A DNA stretch of 64,000 nt, from NCBI GenBank assembly GCA_038496445.1, contig JALMLS010000373.1, forward strand, positions 62,001-126,000. The letters are read 5' to 3'. Origin of the DNA: Trichosphaerium sp. ATCC 40318 (lineage: Eukaryota; Discosea; Flabellinia; Trichosidae). Shown here piece after piece: positions 23,531 to 36,700 of this stretch. The translations under genes were made by a program, and so were the position numbers. The notes beneath the pieces are model-generated. The model saw nothing but the letters and a program-made list of their open reading frames with translations, ran no database searches and was not told the origin of the DNA. Position 1 is the stretch's first letter. Every line of letters begins with the position of its first letter.

Positions 23531-26500
23531 TCAAAACGCAATACCTAACAAATTGTATAAGATAGATGGACTGTTGAGTATAATAAATAACGCGGTACCT
23601 GTTTTCATGAGTAGATTAGACATGAAAATATTACTCAAAACTTCACTCAAGTCTTGGTCTGATGCAACTTCTGTTATGAATGGATGCTTAGAAAAAGTTA
23701 ATATTTCCGTTCACCATATTTTAACATAATGAGGAAATCCAAAGCCGGTAATAACGTACTTGAAGTAACTCAGTTGCAGTTGGTCTTTTAAGTGGATCTT
23801 GTTCAAAGCATTTATACAAAAATCCTTTAAGCCGGGAAGAAGCTTTCTTAGGTATTGCATGATGAAGACCTGCTGTACATGCCTTGTAAAGACAATGTAT
23901 ACTTGAAAAAGCATGTGGTGGTCCATGTAATATCATCTAATTTTAAAAAAAACCATCAGGGTACTGCGATCAAGAAAAAGAAAATCAACTTAAGCAACTT
24001 TAATTTAAGTCACTAAAGATGTTTCGAATGAAGTCGTTCTTTTACCTCTAGAATGGAAACTGCAAAACTCCATATATCTACAGCATAATCATGTGGTTCT
24101 AGTTTAACCATTTCTGGTGGCATCCAGAAAGGAGAGCCTAAACAGTCTACACGTTTTCCTGTTGAAAAATCTGCACAAAATCCGAAGTCTACAAGTTTAA
24201 CATGACCGTCCAAAGATAACATAATATTTGATGATTTCAAGTCACGGTGTGCATAATTAAGACTATGGAGGTATTCCAATGCTCCTAGAATTTCTTTTGC
24301 CATAAATCTAAGAAAGAACAAGGATAAGTATTTTTTGTAAAAAAATGACAGAAAAGAAAAAAAAACAGCTTGGCGAGACACTGTAGGTGAAGATCAATCT
24401 TCAGTAACACAAAAATTGTTCATCTGATAGTTAGTTATACTCAACAGTTCTTTGGAGGTATTTTTCGTTTATGACGATAAGGTGAAGGAAGAAAAATAAA
24501 GCAAAGATCGTACCCAACATGACCTTCATTAAAGTTATGATACTTTGCAGCATGAGACAGTGTTCCTCCCTGTTTTATTCAAAATAAGCGTGTCGCAGAA
24601 TAAAGCATAGGTGTAAAAATGGTTACCTCTATAAACTCCATAACAATCCATAATTCTCGCTTTTCTTTAACATCCCAAGCACCAACAAATTTTACAATAT
24701 TAGGATGATCAAGTTTAGATAATACAGCCATCTCTGAAATATTTCTTTGTTTCTCTTCATCTGTCACGTGTGGTGCACGTTTTATAGCCAGACGCTTTTT
24801 ATTTGATATTTCTGAACCAGCAAACACGCGACCAAACCCACTAGGAACAACAGAGTAAGTACAAGAGAAAGAACTTAAGTGGGAGTAAAAACTTAAGATG
24901 ACAAAAAAAAAAGAGAAGTTTGTACCCTTCTCCGCTCTTCTCTGCCATTTTATAGATGTTCTTCATCTTCTTCTGAGGTGTCTTTATAAGCGCCTTACCA
25001 CTATCAAATAGGCTATTAAGGTGATACTTTTTCCTATCCTTAGAAATAGGTTGTTCTCCTGGACTCAAGTATTTTTTCTTGTGTAAAGCATTGACAACTT
25101 TAAGAAGAACAGAAAAGTTTTCTTCGTTTGTAAAGTCTTCATCTTGTAGCTTAGCTTTTGCAAGCTTCTTTTGTATATCACTAGATAAATCCTTTGTTGT
25201 TGTTATTACTTCTGCCTGTCTTGATATATTATCCTTCTTTTGCTTCTTTGAACTCTTTGCTTCTTGTTTTATTAACTTCGTTTCTGCTTTTCCTTTAACA
25301 AGTGGTGGAACAGCACGTCTAACTGGTGCACTTGTTGATTTATTCAGAGCTGGTTTTTTTGTTAATATTTTTGAAGAGTTAGGAGGTTCTTCATCAGACA
25401 AGGATGCGAAAACTTCCGTAAACTGAAAAAAAGTTAAAACAATTAGGAGAAGTTCAAAAAAAAAGCAACAAAACACGCTCTTGTGCTTACCTCTGTTTGA
25501 TCACTATGTAACATGAGATCTGGTACGTTAATTTCTTCATTGGCTTTCTTGTACTCTTGATACCCTCTTGATTTTGTGAATCTAAAAGACGATCAATAAG
25601 CGCTTCATATTGTTATAAATTATCCTAAACATAAAACAACTATCAAACTTCATGCAACAGTGCTCAAATTATCACGTGATTATGTACTTTGGATAAAAAT
25701 CATTCTTGAGCTGATTTAAAACATCTTTTTGGGCGGCATCAAACAAGAACGGATTTGCAAATGACTTCTCAATCATGGACTCAATTCCTAACAGAAAAAA
25801 AATTAAAACAAGAAATTGTAAGTATCTATTTATGGTAACCACATAAATTAATCCCACGTTGTCACGTGCCTTTTTTTAATTCTTTCCTAATATTGACAAC
25901 TGTTTTAGCTTTTTTAGATAACATAAGATTATAAATCTTTTGTGCTAGAGCAAGCTTTGAATCATCATTGCTTTGTTTGTATATTTCAACGTAAAGATAA
26001 AAAGCCAAATAGTGTTGCTTTCCTCTTCGGTTTAAGAAACATTTAAAAAAGTAAAGGAACAATGAGTTTCCAAGACAGCTAGTAAAAGGATCTTTACTCT
26101 TATCTTCGTCTTGTCGGGCACGATGGTCTTTGATGTACATAGCCTAAAATAAAAAAAGCACGTGTTAAAATTACTTCTATAAAATATCACTGTAGGCGAC
26201 ATCGCACCACACCACACGCACCATGTCAGTGTCTGGATCTAACAAAATGTCTATTTTACCTTCTCCATCGGTATTTGAAAATACTGCCCTCTTTTCAGCC
26301 GGAATTGGACCAACATGCGGTCTGCTAGGCCTACAATAAAGTTACACAAACAAATAAAAAAAAAAAGGATAAAAACACTAAACGGCGTAAAAAATGACGT
26401 ACACATCAGAAACATTCTTTAAAGGCATAGGTGGTTCAAGAGGAATATCATTACTCTTATCTCGTCCATCTACAGCTACAAAAAAACCCCATCATTACCA

Positions 26501-26911
26501 AATTTATGAAATAACAAAAAAAAAACGTGCTGCAGCAATTACAAAAAATAGAAGTTTGTTTGGCTTGTAAAGCGTCGTACGTTCTTTGGTTTGTGTATCC
26601 AGTGTCTGTGAACCAGCAGGGGATGTACTAGATGCCATACGCGCCCGTAACAGTGCCTTTTGCTTCGCATCTTCAATTCTAGACGCGTCTATCGTGCTAC
26701 TTGCTGATTTTGATAGAGAAGGTCCTGTAGGATTTTTTCTTCCTACGGTTTTATCAGGTGCGCTCTGTGTTATCTTTTTTTTGTCTTTTCTAGAAGCAGA
26801 AGAGCTTCTTTTTAATTGTCTTTTTGAAGCAGCGTAAAATCGCTTCTTTTTTGATACTGCATGTGGTACAGACGAAGAGCGCCTAAGTCTAGCCCCGTGC
26901 TTCGTTGACAT
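23531..26911 (-). CDS. RGS-domain protein kinase
   Basis: Signalling kinase that joins a regulator of G-protein signalling (RGS) domain to a protein kinase. The N-terminus (from 26911) is basic and Ser-rich ([16 protein letters not shown]) and looks disordered. The RGS domain spans about 26140-25560 in three exons: [65 protein letters not shown] and [13 protein letters not shown] Lys-rich linker follows. The kinase has glycine loop [12 protein letters not shown], lysine LAIKRAPHV, hinge VMEFIEGGTL, catalytic loop [19 protein letters not shown], activation segment [13 protein letters not shown] and a C-lobe ending [20 protein letters not shown], of STE20/PAK or TKL character. Dictyostelium RCK1 is a known RGS-kinase with this kind of layout. 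All key catalytic residues are present. The last exon may end at 23531 or slightly upstream if one more intron is used. Confidence 0.85.
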
Positions 26912-26941
26912 GCCGTTGAAACCGAAAAAGAAAAAAAAACT

Positions 26942-27324
26942 TCAAAAAAAAAAAAACAGTGCACTGTGTAGCAAAGTAACAGTTTCTCTTTGGTCCTATT
27001 ATAATAACGTTGTGTTAAAAAACGTACCGAGGTGTACACAAATCTCGTTAATGCTGTGATCAACAAGGCTTTTTTCTCCTTCGACATGACGTAGTTTTGT
27101 TAGTAGTTTCTTTTGCCTACATAGTTTGTTGATATTAACGGCAATCAATTGCAAACTTTTAGTTTCTTTCTTACCTCTCTTCTAGATTGTTTCTTTCGGA
27201 AGATAATATAGCAAGCGCTCTTGTGAGCTAGTTGAAGTAGGTTAAAACTGTATAATTATAATAATACGTTTTGTTTAGTTGCAATAAGCGTATAACGTAC
27301 CCCTTCTGGTTCAAGCGCGTCCAT
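26942..27324 (-). CDS. possible small coiled-coil protein
   Basis: Three exons can be joined in frame: MDALEPEG (from 27324, donor gtacgt), LTRALAILSSERNNLEER (donor gtaaga) and RQKKLLTKLRHVEGEKS...ICVHL (donor gtacgt), then a last piece starting GPKRNCYF that stops at 26942. The result is about 75 residues, mostly a helical, charged coiled coil. It lies 30 bp upstream of the RGS-kinase start on the same strand. No splice was found that would join it to the kinase frame, but an undetected junction is possible. The final exon, ending in Phe residues from a poly-T run, is the weakest part. No family is recognised. Confidence 0.35.
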
Positions 27325-27507
27325 TTGGCCTATTACAAGCTTATACGCGTTTAGAGGCTTGTTGCAACTAAAAGTTGCCTAATTAGTAAATTAAGTCGCA
27401 TGTATTAAAATGATCTCTAAAACAAGTCTAGCAAGCACCAACTAGAACACAAATCAAATAGAATTGCAACGTGCACGTTTTACGCGTTTATAATTTTTAT
27501 TTTGGCT

Positions 27508-30500
27508 TTACGTCCTCGGATTAGTGCCCTTCCTGGGTAGTACTATTTGTGTTAAGTAGTACAAGTGGTGTCGCAGGTAATCAACAGCAGATTCAGATAA
27601 GTTTTTACAGTGGAGAAGGACCAGTACTTTCAAGTGTTTTAGGGCTGATATGTCGAATAAAGCTTCATCTAGAACAAAGCATCAGCTACAAAACCACACT
27701 CAGGCAAAAATAAAAAACACGTACCGGTTAAGCCACAATCTGATACATTAAGGTGTACAAGATTTCTATTGAACAACGTCATTTTGGTTATAGTTTCATT
27801 TGTAATTGGTAGAGAAGCTACAGATAATGTCTTTATACCCTTTAGGTGAGGTAGTATCGATAGTAAAAGCTAACAAAGTTGGTTAGTAACCAGTCCATGT
27901 GAAAACCAACAGCGAATATTGAAAAAAAAATAACCCAAAGCTTACGCTCTCTGACTTTATCCCTCTACAGTCTTCAATATTTAGAGACTCGAGTGTATCG
28001 CATTGTGATAATACAAGATCGAAAACTGATTCACTGGTTGCGTTCTAATCACGTGTTTAGACACGTGCGTAGCAAATTAATCAAAGTGTACGTACTGTAA
28101 AAGAAAGGTCTATTTTTGAAATGCAACTAAAGTTCTTTGCAATATGACTTAGTCCAGCTCCCTTGATTCCTTTGCATCCTTTGAGATCAAGTGTTTTCAA
28201 CGTAGTTCCTGATTGCATAGATAAAGCCGATAAACCGGCATCTGACACGCCCATACAAGCACGCAGTGACAAGTGCTCAACTTTATGCAATTGAGCTATT
28301 AATTTCATATGACTGACGTTACTGACACTAAGTCCTTTTGCAGTTAAATGTGTTAAACCAGGAGCTATGGCCGCTAGTGCGGTAAATCCGATATCTGTTA
28401 TACGTTTACTGTCAGTGTGAAGCTGTACTAGATGCTCGAACTTGGATATTAGATTAAAATACCTAGTAACAAACATAAGCAAGAAAAGAATTAATTCAAA
28501 AATAGCCTGTACTTGTCATCAAGCAAAAAGCAACCCCGTAAGTCTAGTATAGTCAAACTACTTTTCAGTGACACACAACATTCTAGAAATACGCTATTTG
28601 ATGCTCTTGTACCAGTGAAAGTCAATATTTCAAGATTTGTGCACTTTTTAAGTTCACGAAAGCATTTATCTTGAGGGGCGTGTATTTCTAGCTCAATCAA
28701 ATTTTCACTACAGTTTCTCAACACATCCACAATTTCACCATCACGATTGCATCCCATTGTCTTTAAGGAGGTGAGTTTACCCAAGTGAGAAGCAAACTGT
28801 TCAATCGTGGATTGTTGAACACTTGAGCAACCACTTAGATCCAGGCTTTGAAGGCTGAAAGAAAGAAAAAATTAGGAAAACAAACATTCGTAAAAAAAAA
28901 AAAGATGTCAACACATGACAAAGTACATGTATTGTTTCTTACCTTGTAAGGCTTTCAATATTCTTATATATTATTTGTCCTTGAAGATCAGAGCAACCAG
29001 AAACATCTAATCCATTCAAAGTGCTTACATGTTTCATTACTTCCGTAAATACGCGATTGACCATTAAATTGCTTAGTTTTAGTGTTGATAGTTTTTGGCA
29101 CTTTGAGCGTAATAATGTTGTTAGTCTTGCTGATTTTGGAAGTAAATCAAGTATAACAGGCAATGAATCATGAAGGAGCTGCATTTCAAGTTTTTCACCA
29201 CCGTATGTACACTCTAGAGCATAGACTTCACAGTACCGTTGTGTGGCGTTCATACGCTCTAACTTTACTTTGAGTTGACTCTTGATAAGCTTTTTGGAGC
29301 CTAGAGAAAATGACTTAGAAAAAAAAAAGAAAAAAAAGAGAAAGAGAGAAAAGAACGTGCGTACCCATTGTGTGTTTGCCTATCCTCTCAATCTTTTCGT
29401 GAACAGCTTCTGAATACTTTAAACTTGCTTTAGCATATAACATGAGTGTAGTAAAATGTACAGCTTCAGTTTTTGCATCTATAAAAGAGAAAGAAATAGT
29501 GAGATGCTAGAACTTTCTTTTGTTTTTGTTTACCTTTTTTCTTTGCAACAGATGTTGTAGCGTATATAGCTTGACACAAAAGCATAGCACCCTTTAAATA
29601 CTTTGTGATTCTTTCTACGTCGCATAAAGGGTTGACTGCTATTTAAAACATTAACAATTAATAAAACTGCAACAGCAACAAGAATGTACCTTTAGTATAC
29701 AACATTTGAGCTTTTTTCAAAACAACGTCAACATATTCCAATTTTTTTCTTATAGCTTGCTTGTATGCTTGTTCAGCACGTCTGAATAGACTAACCATCT
29801 GAGTAAAATGATGAGTTATACTCATTACGTAATGATAAATAATACATCGATTCTACAAAACATGTGTACCTCACGGCATTCTGAGCTTGTCATTGCTCTT
29901 AGCAAATAAACATCACCAAGCTTTCGTGCACATTCATGAAACTCTTTGTTAATCGAGAATGATGTTTCTAACTTCTCACAAGCGAGTTTAAGAGTTTCAT
30001 TGTACGTCTTTACATCTAGTTTAATGACCTTTGACAATTTTTTGAGGGCACTAAAATGGGAGAATTAGGTTGACTTTTTTAACAAAGAAAAAGTGTCTTT
30101 TGTCGTACCGTCCCCAATGATAAAACGCCAGAAAGTTATGGGATAGCGATGCACAGGCTAAATGGTATTAGTATATGCAAACCAAGCATACAAATAGTAG
30201 TAGAGAGTACCGGTAGCAAACTTTTTTATGGCGAGTTTAAGTAACCTTGTTTTCGTTTTAAGTTCTCTTTTACCAGCCATTAACATTAGAGAAACACCTT
30301 CAGCTTCATCCAGAACGTTCGTAAATCGTACTTTAGGTTCTACAGTAGCGATATCACAATAAACAAATCCAAAAGAAGCAGGGTCAGAGTCAATTTCTTG
30401 CTGTGCTTCTTCAGATAATTTTATACCAAGCATGCTCTGAAGTCTTCTGAAAAGAAGCTGTATATCTATTGCACGGAGGAAAATCTTATTGTCATTTCTC

Positions 30501-33157
30501 TCCCTGGTACTAAAACATTCGTGAAACTTAGATTCCATCTTGTCTTTTATCATTGTCCACCATGAATCAGATTTTTTGTTCTTTTGTGTAATATTTCTAA
30601 AGTTGCTCGTAATTATTTCTTTTACCTGTAAAAAAACCACTCAGTCAAACTTGCCACGTGCAAGGAGAAATATAAAAACAACGGAAAAAGCCTGAAAAAA
30701 CATTGAAATGGTGATTATACTAGTTCCTGTCTCCTTTAAACTAAATCATGCGCTGACATTGTCAAAACAAAATTTAGGGACATTTTGAATGCATGTTTAA
30801 CTTACAAGGAACACATAATAAAAGGCTGTCTGCTTTTTTGATAACATATAAACAAGTGGTTGTTGAAAATGTGGTACGTACTTGTTCTTTTGATAGGTAA
30901 TTTCTCAATGCCATATCTTCTCTTAGTTCTTTACGTATAACATTTTTAATAGTTCTCGCAGTCATTTCTGTCATAAGTATTGTCTGTAACGATCGTTTGA
31001 TGACATGTTGGCGTAGTATACCAATCAACCTTATATTTATACCTTCGCGGTGTATACGCTCTATCAATGCAATATCATTAAAGACTTTATACAATCTAAC
31101 ATTCGACCCAAATCTTTTCATTTGTTCATCAAGTGTTCTTGCGAACTTAGGAACAGTTTTTCTCCACAGCCTTGTTAAAAAGATATAGCATTAGTACGGC
31201 TAACCACTGTAATTTTTTTAATATGTACTGTTTAGTGGCATCAAATACATCTTGTTCATGCTTAGTTTTATCGTTATCTGAAGAATCCCATTTTGTATAA
31301 GCATCAGAACACAAAGAAACCTGTTTTAATTAGGTACGGTACCACTCTAGGACATGTGTAGTACCTTATTATTAAGTACGAGTTCTGGTCTTAGCATTTT
31401 GTAGAAAACTGCACGACGTGCACTTGGTGTAATACGTCTATGTGAAGGTAAACATGTAATATTTTTTGATACTTTTTTTTAGAGCGCTTACTGTCCTTGC
31501 TTTCGTATTGGTGCTTCACATGGGAATACACGTGCCAAGTCTATACAATATATACGCCCATCTAGTCCTTTATGGACTTCTTGATCTCCAGGACCATAAA
31601 TGTTAACACCATTTATCTTATGGGAACAAAGGTTAAGCCTACTACCAACAACACGCATAGTATGATTAATTTCTTCATTCTTTGCATGAACAGTTTCACC
31701 TCCGTCTGCACTAATGTAATTTTAAGTTCTAGATATCAAGGATCGCATCAGAAAAGCATATTTACCTGCCATACTCAAGAGTTGTAGGATTTATTGGAAG
31801 CAATGATTGTGCAATTAGGCGAAAGCCTTTGTAATCAATGAGCACCTTTTTATAGAGCGTAAACCATTGGAATATTGAATATAAAAGTATGTACCATAAG
31901 TGGGAAATGGAGGTCAGGTATACGTAATGATGAAAAGTGCATCAAACCTTTCATTTCATGTGAACCGACTAAGCAAGCAAGTAAGAAAAAAATAAGAATT
32001 ATCACAATTTTTAGAACCTTTCATTGCATTTTCGTCATTTCTAGTTCGACCACCGTACATCCACAATGGTTTTTTAGTTAATTCTACATCCATTGCGAAC
32101 TATTAAAATATGTCAGACTAAAAAATCCGTGATACCATGTGGTACATACCTTGAACAGAATGTTTCTATAAATATACTTTGTGCCACCTAAATTTGATTA
32201 GTCTGTTTTGTTTTGTAAACGACTGACCTGCTAGTCCTCCTATTTTAATTGGTTCTATAGTTTTCTCCGCTTGATAAAGTTCTGATATTATTATCTTCGC
32301 AGATATTGTAGCTAAAATACGTTAACACTACAACAAGCTAACAAAGAGAAAATTTGTAAACTTAAAAAAAATGTACCAACATAAAGAAAGTCGTTTGCTA
32401 AATGTCTCAACTTGGAGAATTTACTATCCGTATCTGGCTTGTCTAATAGATACTGATACTCCTTATTCCAGTTTTTGTGTTCCATATCTATACTATCTTG
32501 CACTGAAAAACACAAATTAACTTCAAAGTACAAGTTGTTTTCTAAAACCAATGCACACTTTCAGCTCTTGACAGACTAAAATCATCTTCTAGTGGGCTGT
32601 ACGACGGATATGTAAGCTTGTCGTTAGGCTAAATACATTAGAGTGAGTATTGTGATGCCGTAAACGCCTGTTTGAAGACATGTGGTCAAAGAGTCTTGCT
32701 GTCAATTGTTTTGGAGTTAACGTACATCAGAGTTCGTCAAGCGATCGCTGTAACCATCGGTAGATACGACAGGCGTTGTATATATGCTGCTGTTGTCGTC
32801 GTCTGAACTTTCGTCGAGGTACTACCCGAAAAATTTGTATGTACGCTTTCTTTCGTACGTACTGTTGAGTATTTACCTCTAGACTTTGTATTTCGTGCTA
32901 TAAACCCCAAATCCTCTAAAACGCTGTTGTTATATCTGACATTTACGCCTATGTATTATACCTTGCCCTACAATGCGCGCAGCGCTACTAGTGAGTATTT
33001 TGCGATCATTCCTTTCGATCAATCCCGTGTACCCATCAATAGTTCCACTGGGCGAAGACAGCGGTTTAGATGGATCAGTTAGTATAGTTTGCATCACAGA
33101 AGGAAATAATGGCGCTTGCTGATCAACAACAATATCTTCTTGGTCGTTGATCGCCAT
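27508..33157 (-). CDS. CLU-domain protein with C-terminal leucine-rich repeats
   Basis: Large cytosolic protein of about 1,400 residues, starting MAINDQEDIVVDQQAPLF at 33157, with some 25 introns. The N-terminal 150 residues are acidic and Ser-rich. A CLU (clustered mitochondria) central domain follows at about 32100-31480: LTKKPLWMYGGRTRNDENAM, HEMKGLMHFS, LHFPLMVLIDYKGFRLIAQS, and GPGDQEVHKGLDGRIYCIDL followed by ARVFPCEAP, which are the most conserved CLU segments. A helical region follows, with TPR-like segments at about 30060-29380. The C-terminus (about 29250-27508) is a run of AMN1/F-box-type LRRs: TLKTLDLKGCKGIKGAGLSH, HLSLRACMGVSDAGLSALSM, LESLNIEDCRGIKSE. Standard CLU proteins end in TPRs and have no LRR. 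CLU proteins bind mRNAs for mitochondrial proteins and affect mitochondrial distribution; the LRR half would add protein binding (inference). Confidence 0.85.
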
Positions 33158-33714
33158 TGTGGCGCTTGTAGTTTAAAATAAAACGAATAACGGCTTAAAT
33201 ACGGTAATTTTTTTGGACTAGACGCAACGCATAAAAATGATATTCAAGCCATAAAATTGAGCGGTGGGACAAGGGTTTATACCATCTCAAGTGCCGATTT
33301 ACGAAATGTCTCGTCACGGGTGAACAGTTCCTTGTAATTCGAAAAACACGTGTAATTTAATTTAAAGCTGCACAATTGCATTAACCAGGGACAACATCCA
33401 CAATCACAAGAAGCGAAAATACAGTTGATAGCACGCACATTGATTGTATAACAATCTTTTAGCTGCTGGTGTGGTAACCACTTAAGTTACACGTGCCTTC
33501 CACAAAATGTGCATTGTTTCAGGTACCTTGAACCTCTACACATGACCACCACGTTTTGGCAAACCAGGCTACTAATACTCGCTAGGGCAGTCTTGGATAC
33601 ATTTACCTTCCCAACAGTAGTATCAGATTCTGATCAGACGTTCTCTAAAAAGTCAAATCCAATCTCGGTAATTTGTTACTTGAATACAAGCAACGCATAA
33701 ATTGAAGCTTAGAA
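33158..33714. other. divergent intergenic region (CLU-LRR / F-box-ankyrin)
   Basis: Both promoters should lie here. CACGTG occurs near 33345 and 33489. The open frame at 33509-33700 (MTTTFWQTRLLILARAVLD) is not linked to a neighbour by a convincing splice and has no recognisable content. Confidence 0.35.
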
Positions 33715-36700
33715 ATGCTTAGTAACCTCCCGTTAGAACTTAAATTTAACATCGCATTGCTAATAACGGATATACAAACGTTGGGCAGGCTAGAGTGCGT
33801 ATCATACGAGTTTTCTATAATAGTAGATACAACGTGGAGTATTGTAGCGCGAAAACGTGTTGGTCCATCCAACAAAGGTACGATGAACTTAATATTCTGT
33901 TAAGTGAAACAGTCAAACGTTTTGACTTGTTTTGTAAAATTTAAGGTTCAAAGTGGACAAAACAAGGTCTAAAACAAGCATTGAAACAAGTAGATGAACA
34001 CAAAAAGAGTGGTGTTAAGCCGCTTTTAAAATGGGTAGCTGAGACAGGATACACGTGCGGTTTATTTTTGTTATTTTGAAAAAAATAGTGGTGAGTCATC
34101 ATTTGTTTTACTCAAAGACGTGTAGAGAGGCTGTCAAAGCTATCTTGGAGAAGCGATCACTAACCAAAGATGCTGCTGAAGCTGCTGCAACTAATGACGG
34201 AACTTCTGGCATCAGCCCTGTGATCAGAGGTAACACTTTCCCCAGACGTGTTTGTTGATATCCGGGTTTGTTTCTCATTCGTTTTTTCGAATAGCTGCAT
34301 TTGGTGGTTGTCTGGATGCTATTCAATACTTTGTTGAAGAGCTTGGTGTTAACGTCGATTTACTCTCCGGTTCGTACACCGTATTTGGCGCAATCCCTGG
34401 CGTTCCGTGTTCTGGCTCTCAAGCTGTACGTTTGTTGATTTATACTTTTGTGTCTACACCGTGCTCACCACAGTAGATGTCCAGTCAGCATATCACTCCT
34501 CTTATCGCTGCCGAGCGCCATATTCACGTTATGGTACTCTACTCTTATTCCAAAGAAGAAGAAACTTCAACTCACATAATCATAGGAATATCTTCTTTCA
34601 AAGGGCGCTTATGTTGATGCCGTTGAGTCTTGTGGGTACACTCCTTTGATGTTAGCATCACAGGGAGAGCGTATTGAGATAGTTAATATGTTAGTCGAGC
34701 ATGGAGCAAACTTAAACCATGTTAACAAAGGTACACCTAAACAGCTAAAGTTTACTTCATTCTTATTCTCTGTACAAGTTCAAGGAAACTCTACTTGCCT
34801 GCATAAGGCAATCAAGCATAAAAAGGAAGCCAGTATCAGAGCTTTATTAAAGCATGGTGCTAGCACGTCATTGGTTAATAAACGCAATGAGACACCATTG
34901 GCGTATGCTATTTTAAGAAAAGCAACTAATATTGTGGAGATATTGCTGGAGTAAGTTATTGTTGGTACAATAGATATCTTGTTAACAATAATTCTTTAGG
35001 TCTGGATGTGATACAACAAATGTACCTCGTAAATACTTTAACTCAATTATAGCAATGGCCCTGTTTGCTGGTACGTGTACTTTATACAAATTAAAAAACC
35101 TAAAGTTGTTAATTTTTTTGGCTTGGCTATTTCACTTTTATGAGAGTCTTACCACACTTAGGAAATGCAACAATATTTGAAACGGTTATTAAACATGTTC
35201 CTCTAACTGATGATGAAATAATTAAGACCGTACACATTGCAGTTGCTCTGAACAAAGTCAATCAACTTGAATCGCTTCCACAATTTAAAAAGTTCTTTTG
35301 TCACACTTTCGATGGTGTTACACCATTTGAGCGTTCCCTAATAAGACAGGCTGACGATATGATGTTATTGGAGAATACCCATGAAAAGTCTCCGTTAGCA
35401 TTCGAACTAGGTATTTCTTTGTTTTATCAAGCAATAGTTTTTTATTGTATTTTTGTATTATTGTGGTATTTGACCGTCTTGTATTTAGCCTGCTTGTTTG
35501 GTAACGGAATAGAGAGTGACACATCCTTTGGTATTGATGAAAAGGCTACTATTAAACAAATGAGAGATCTTTCGAAGAAATGGTGCAAAGCACACTACAA
35601 AGGTAATTGTATTTTTGGATTGTAATGACAGGTTTCTTTAAAGACAAGCTGTAAGCTTTATTTAGTTAACATGTGAACTAGTAAGCATTCCAGAAGTATA
35701 CACAGGATTAGAACGAGTCGATGAAAAGTTGCTTTCCATATTGTACGTGGTACTGCACAAGGACCCATTTCTGTTCTTCTGATGATGCTACTAAATCTCA
35801 ATGTAATTTAATTACCCAGGAGAGCCATGAACAAGAATATGAACATAGCCTCTATGTGGAAAGGTCCAAACCATTGCGGTAAAAGGCATTTTGTAAAACA
35901 TATGGGTAAGTACAAATGATTTCTTTTACCTGTAAACTAATACAACTTTTTGTTTAGGTGAAGAATATGGTCGCAAGATAGTTGAACTTGACATGAGATT
36001 AATAGTTCCTATTATCAAGAACGACCATGTAGAAGGGGTATGTGGGTGTTTAGGAATAAGATATTGGCATAAAGACCTTTATAATTGTTGATGTAGCTGA
36101 TGAGAGCGTCAAGAAGTATTTATAACTTGTGGGCAATATGGAAGGCATCTGACAAAAAACCAAGTACAAAAGTTGTGTAGATCAAACTATTTCCGACAGG
36201 TTTTCTGAAAACCTACTTTAGCTTCCAATTGTTATGATTTTTCTAACTGCTTTTGAAGCTATCTTCTACATTTATCATATCGATGAATTACTTGATCAAA
36301 TCGATGTAATCCTTCATGTAAGATCACTTACCTTTTTGATATACCATACACGTGGACTTCTGTACTAAGGCTAAGAAAATAATAGAAGCTTTCAAAAGAC
36401 AGAAAAAACACTTTAGGAGGCACCACTAGGAGTTGTATTGGTCTAAGTATTGCCAATACAATAGGTATTAGTTTTACAAGTTATTGTTCTATTTAATCAC
36501 CGTTTTAGATCAATTTCAAGCAGTACACTCCCAAAATGCTTGGGTACGAATAGTTCACTATCTTTTTTGTTAGGCATTAATACCTATTCTTTTTAGGTTA
36601 TCGTTGCTTCTAATCACCCTGAAGTAACTTCACACTGTAGCCTTAAAAGAAGGTTTTGGGGGTACAACTTTAGCACATACAAATAAAAATAATATCATGT

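Noticed and set aside
33509-33700. 63-codon plus-strand frame upstream of the F-box/ankyrin gene
   Set aside because: No splice joins it to the F-box exon, no recognisable content, and it overlaps the divergent promoter region.
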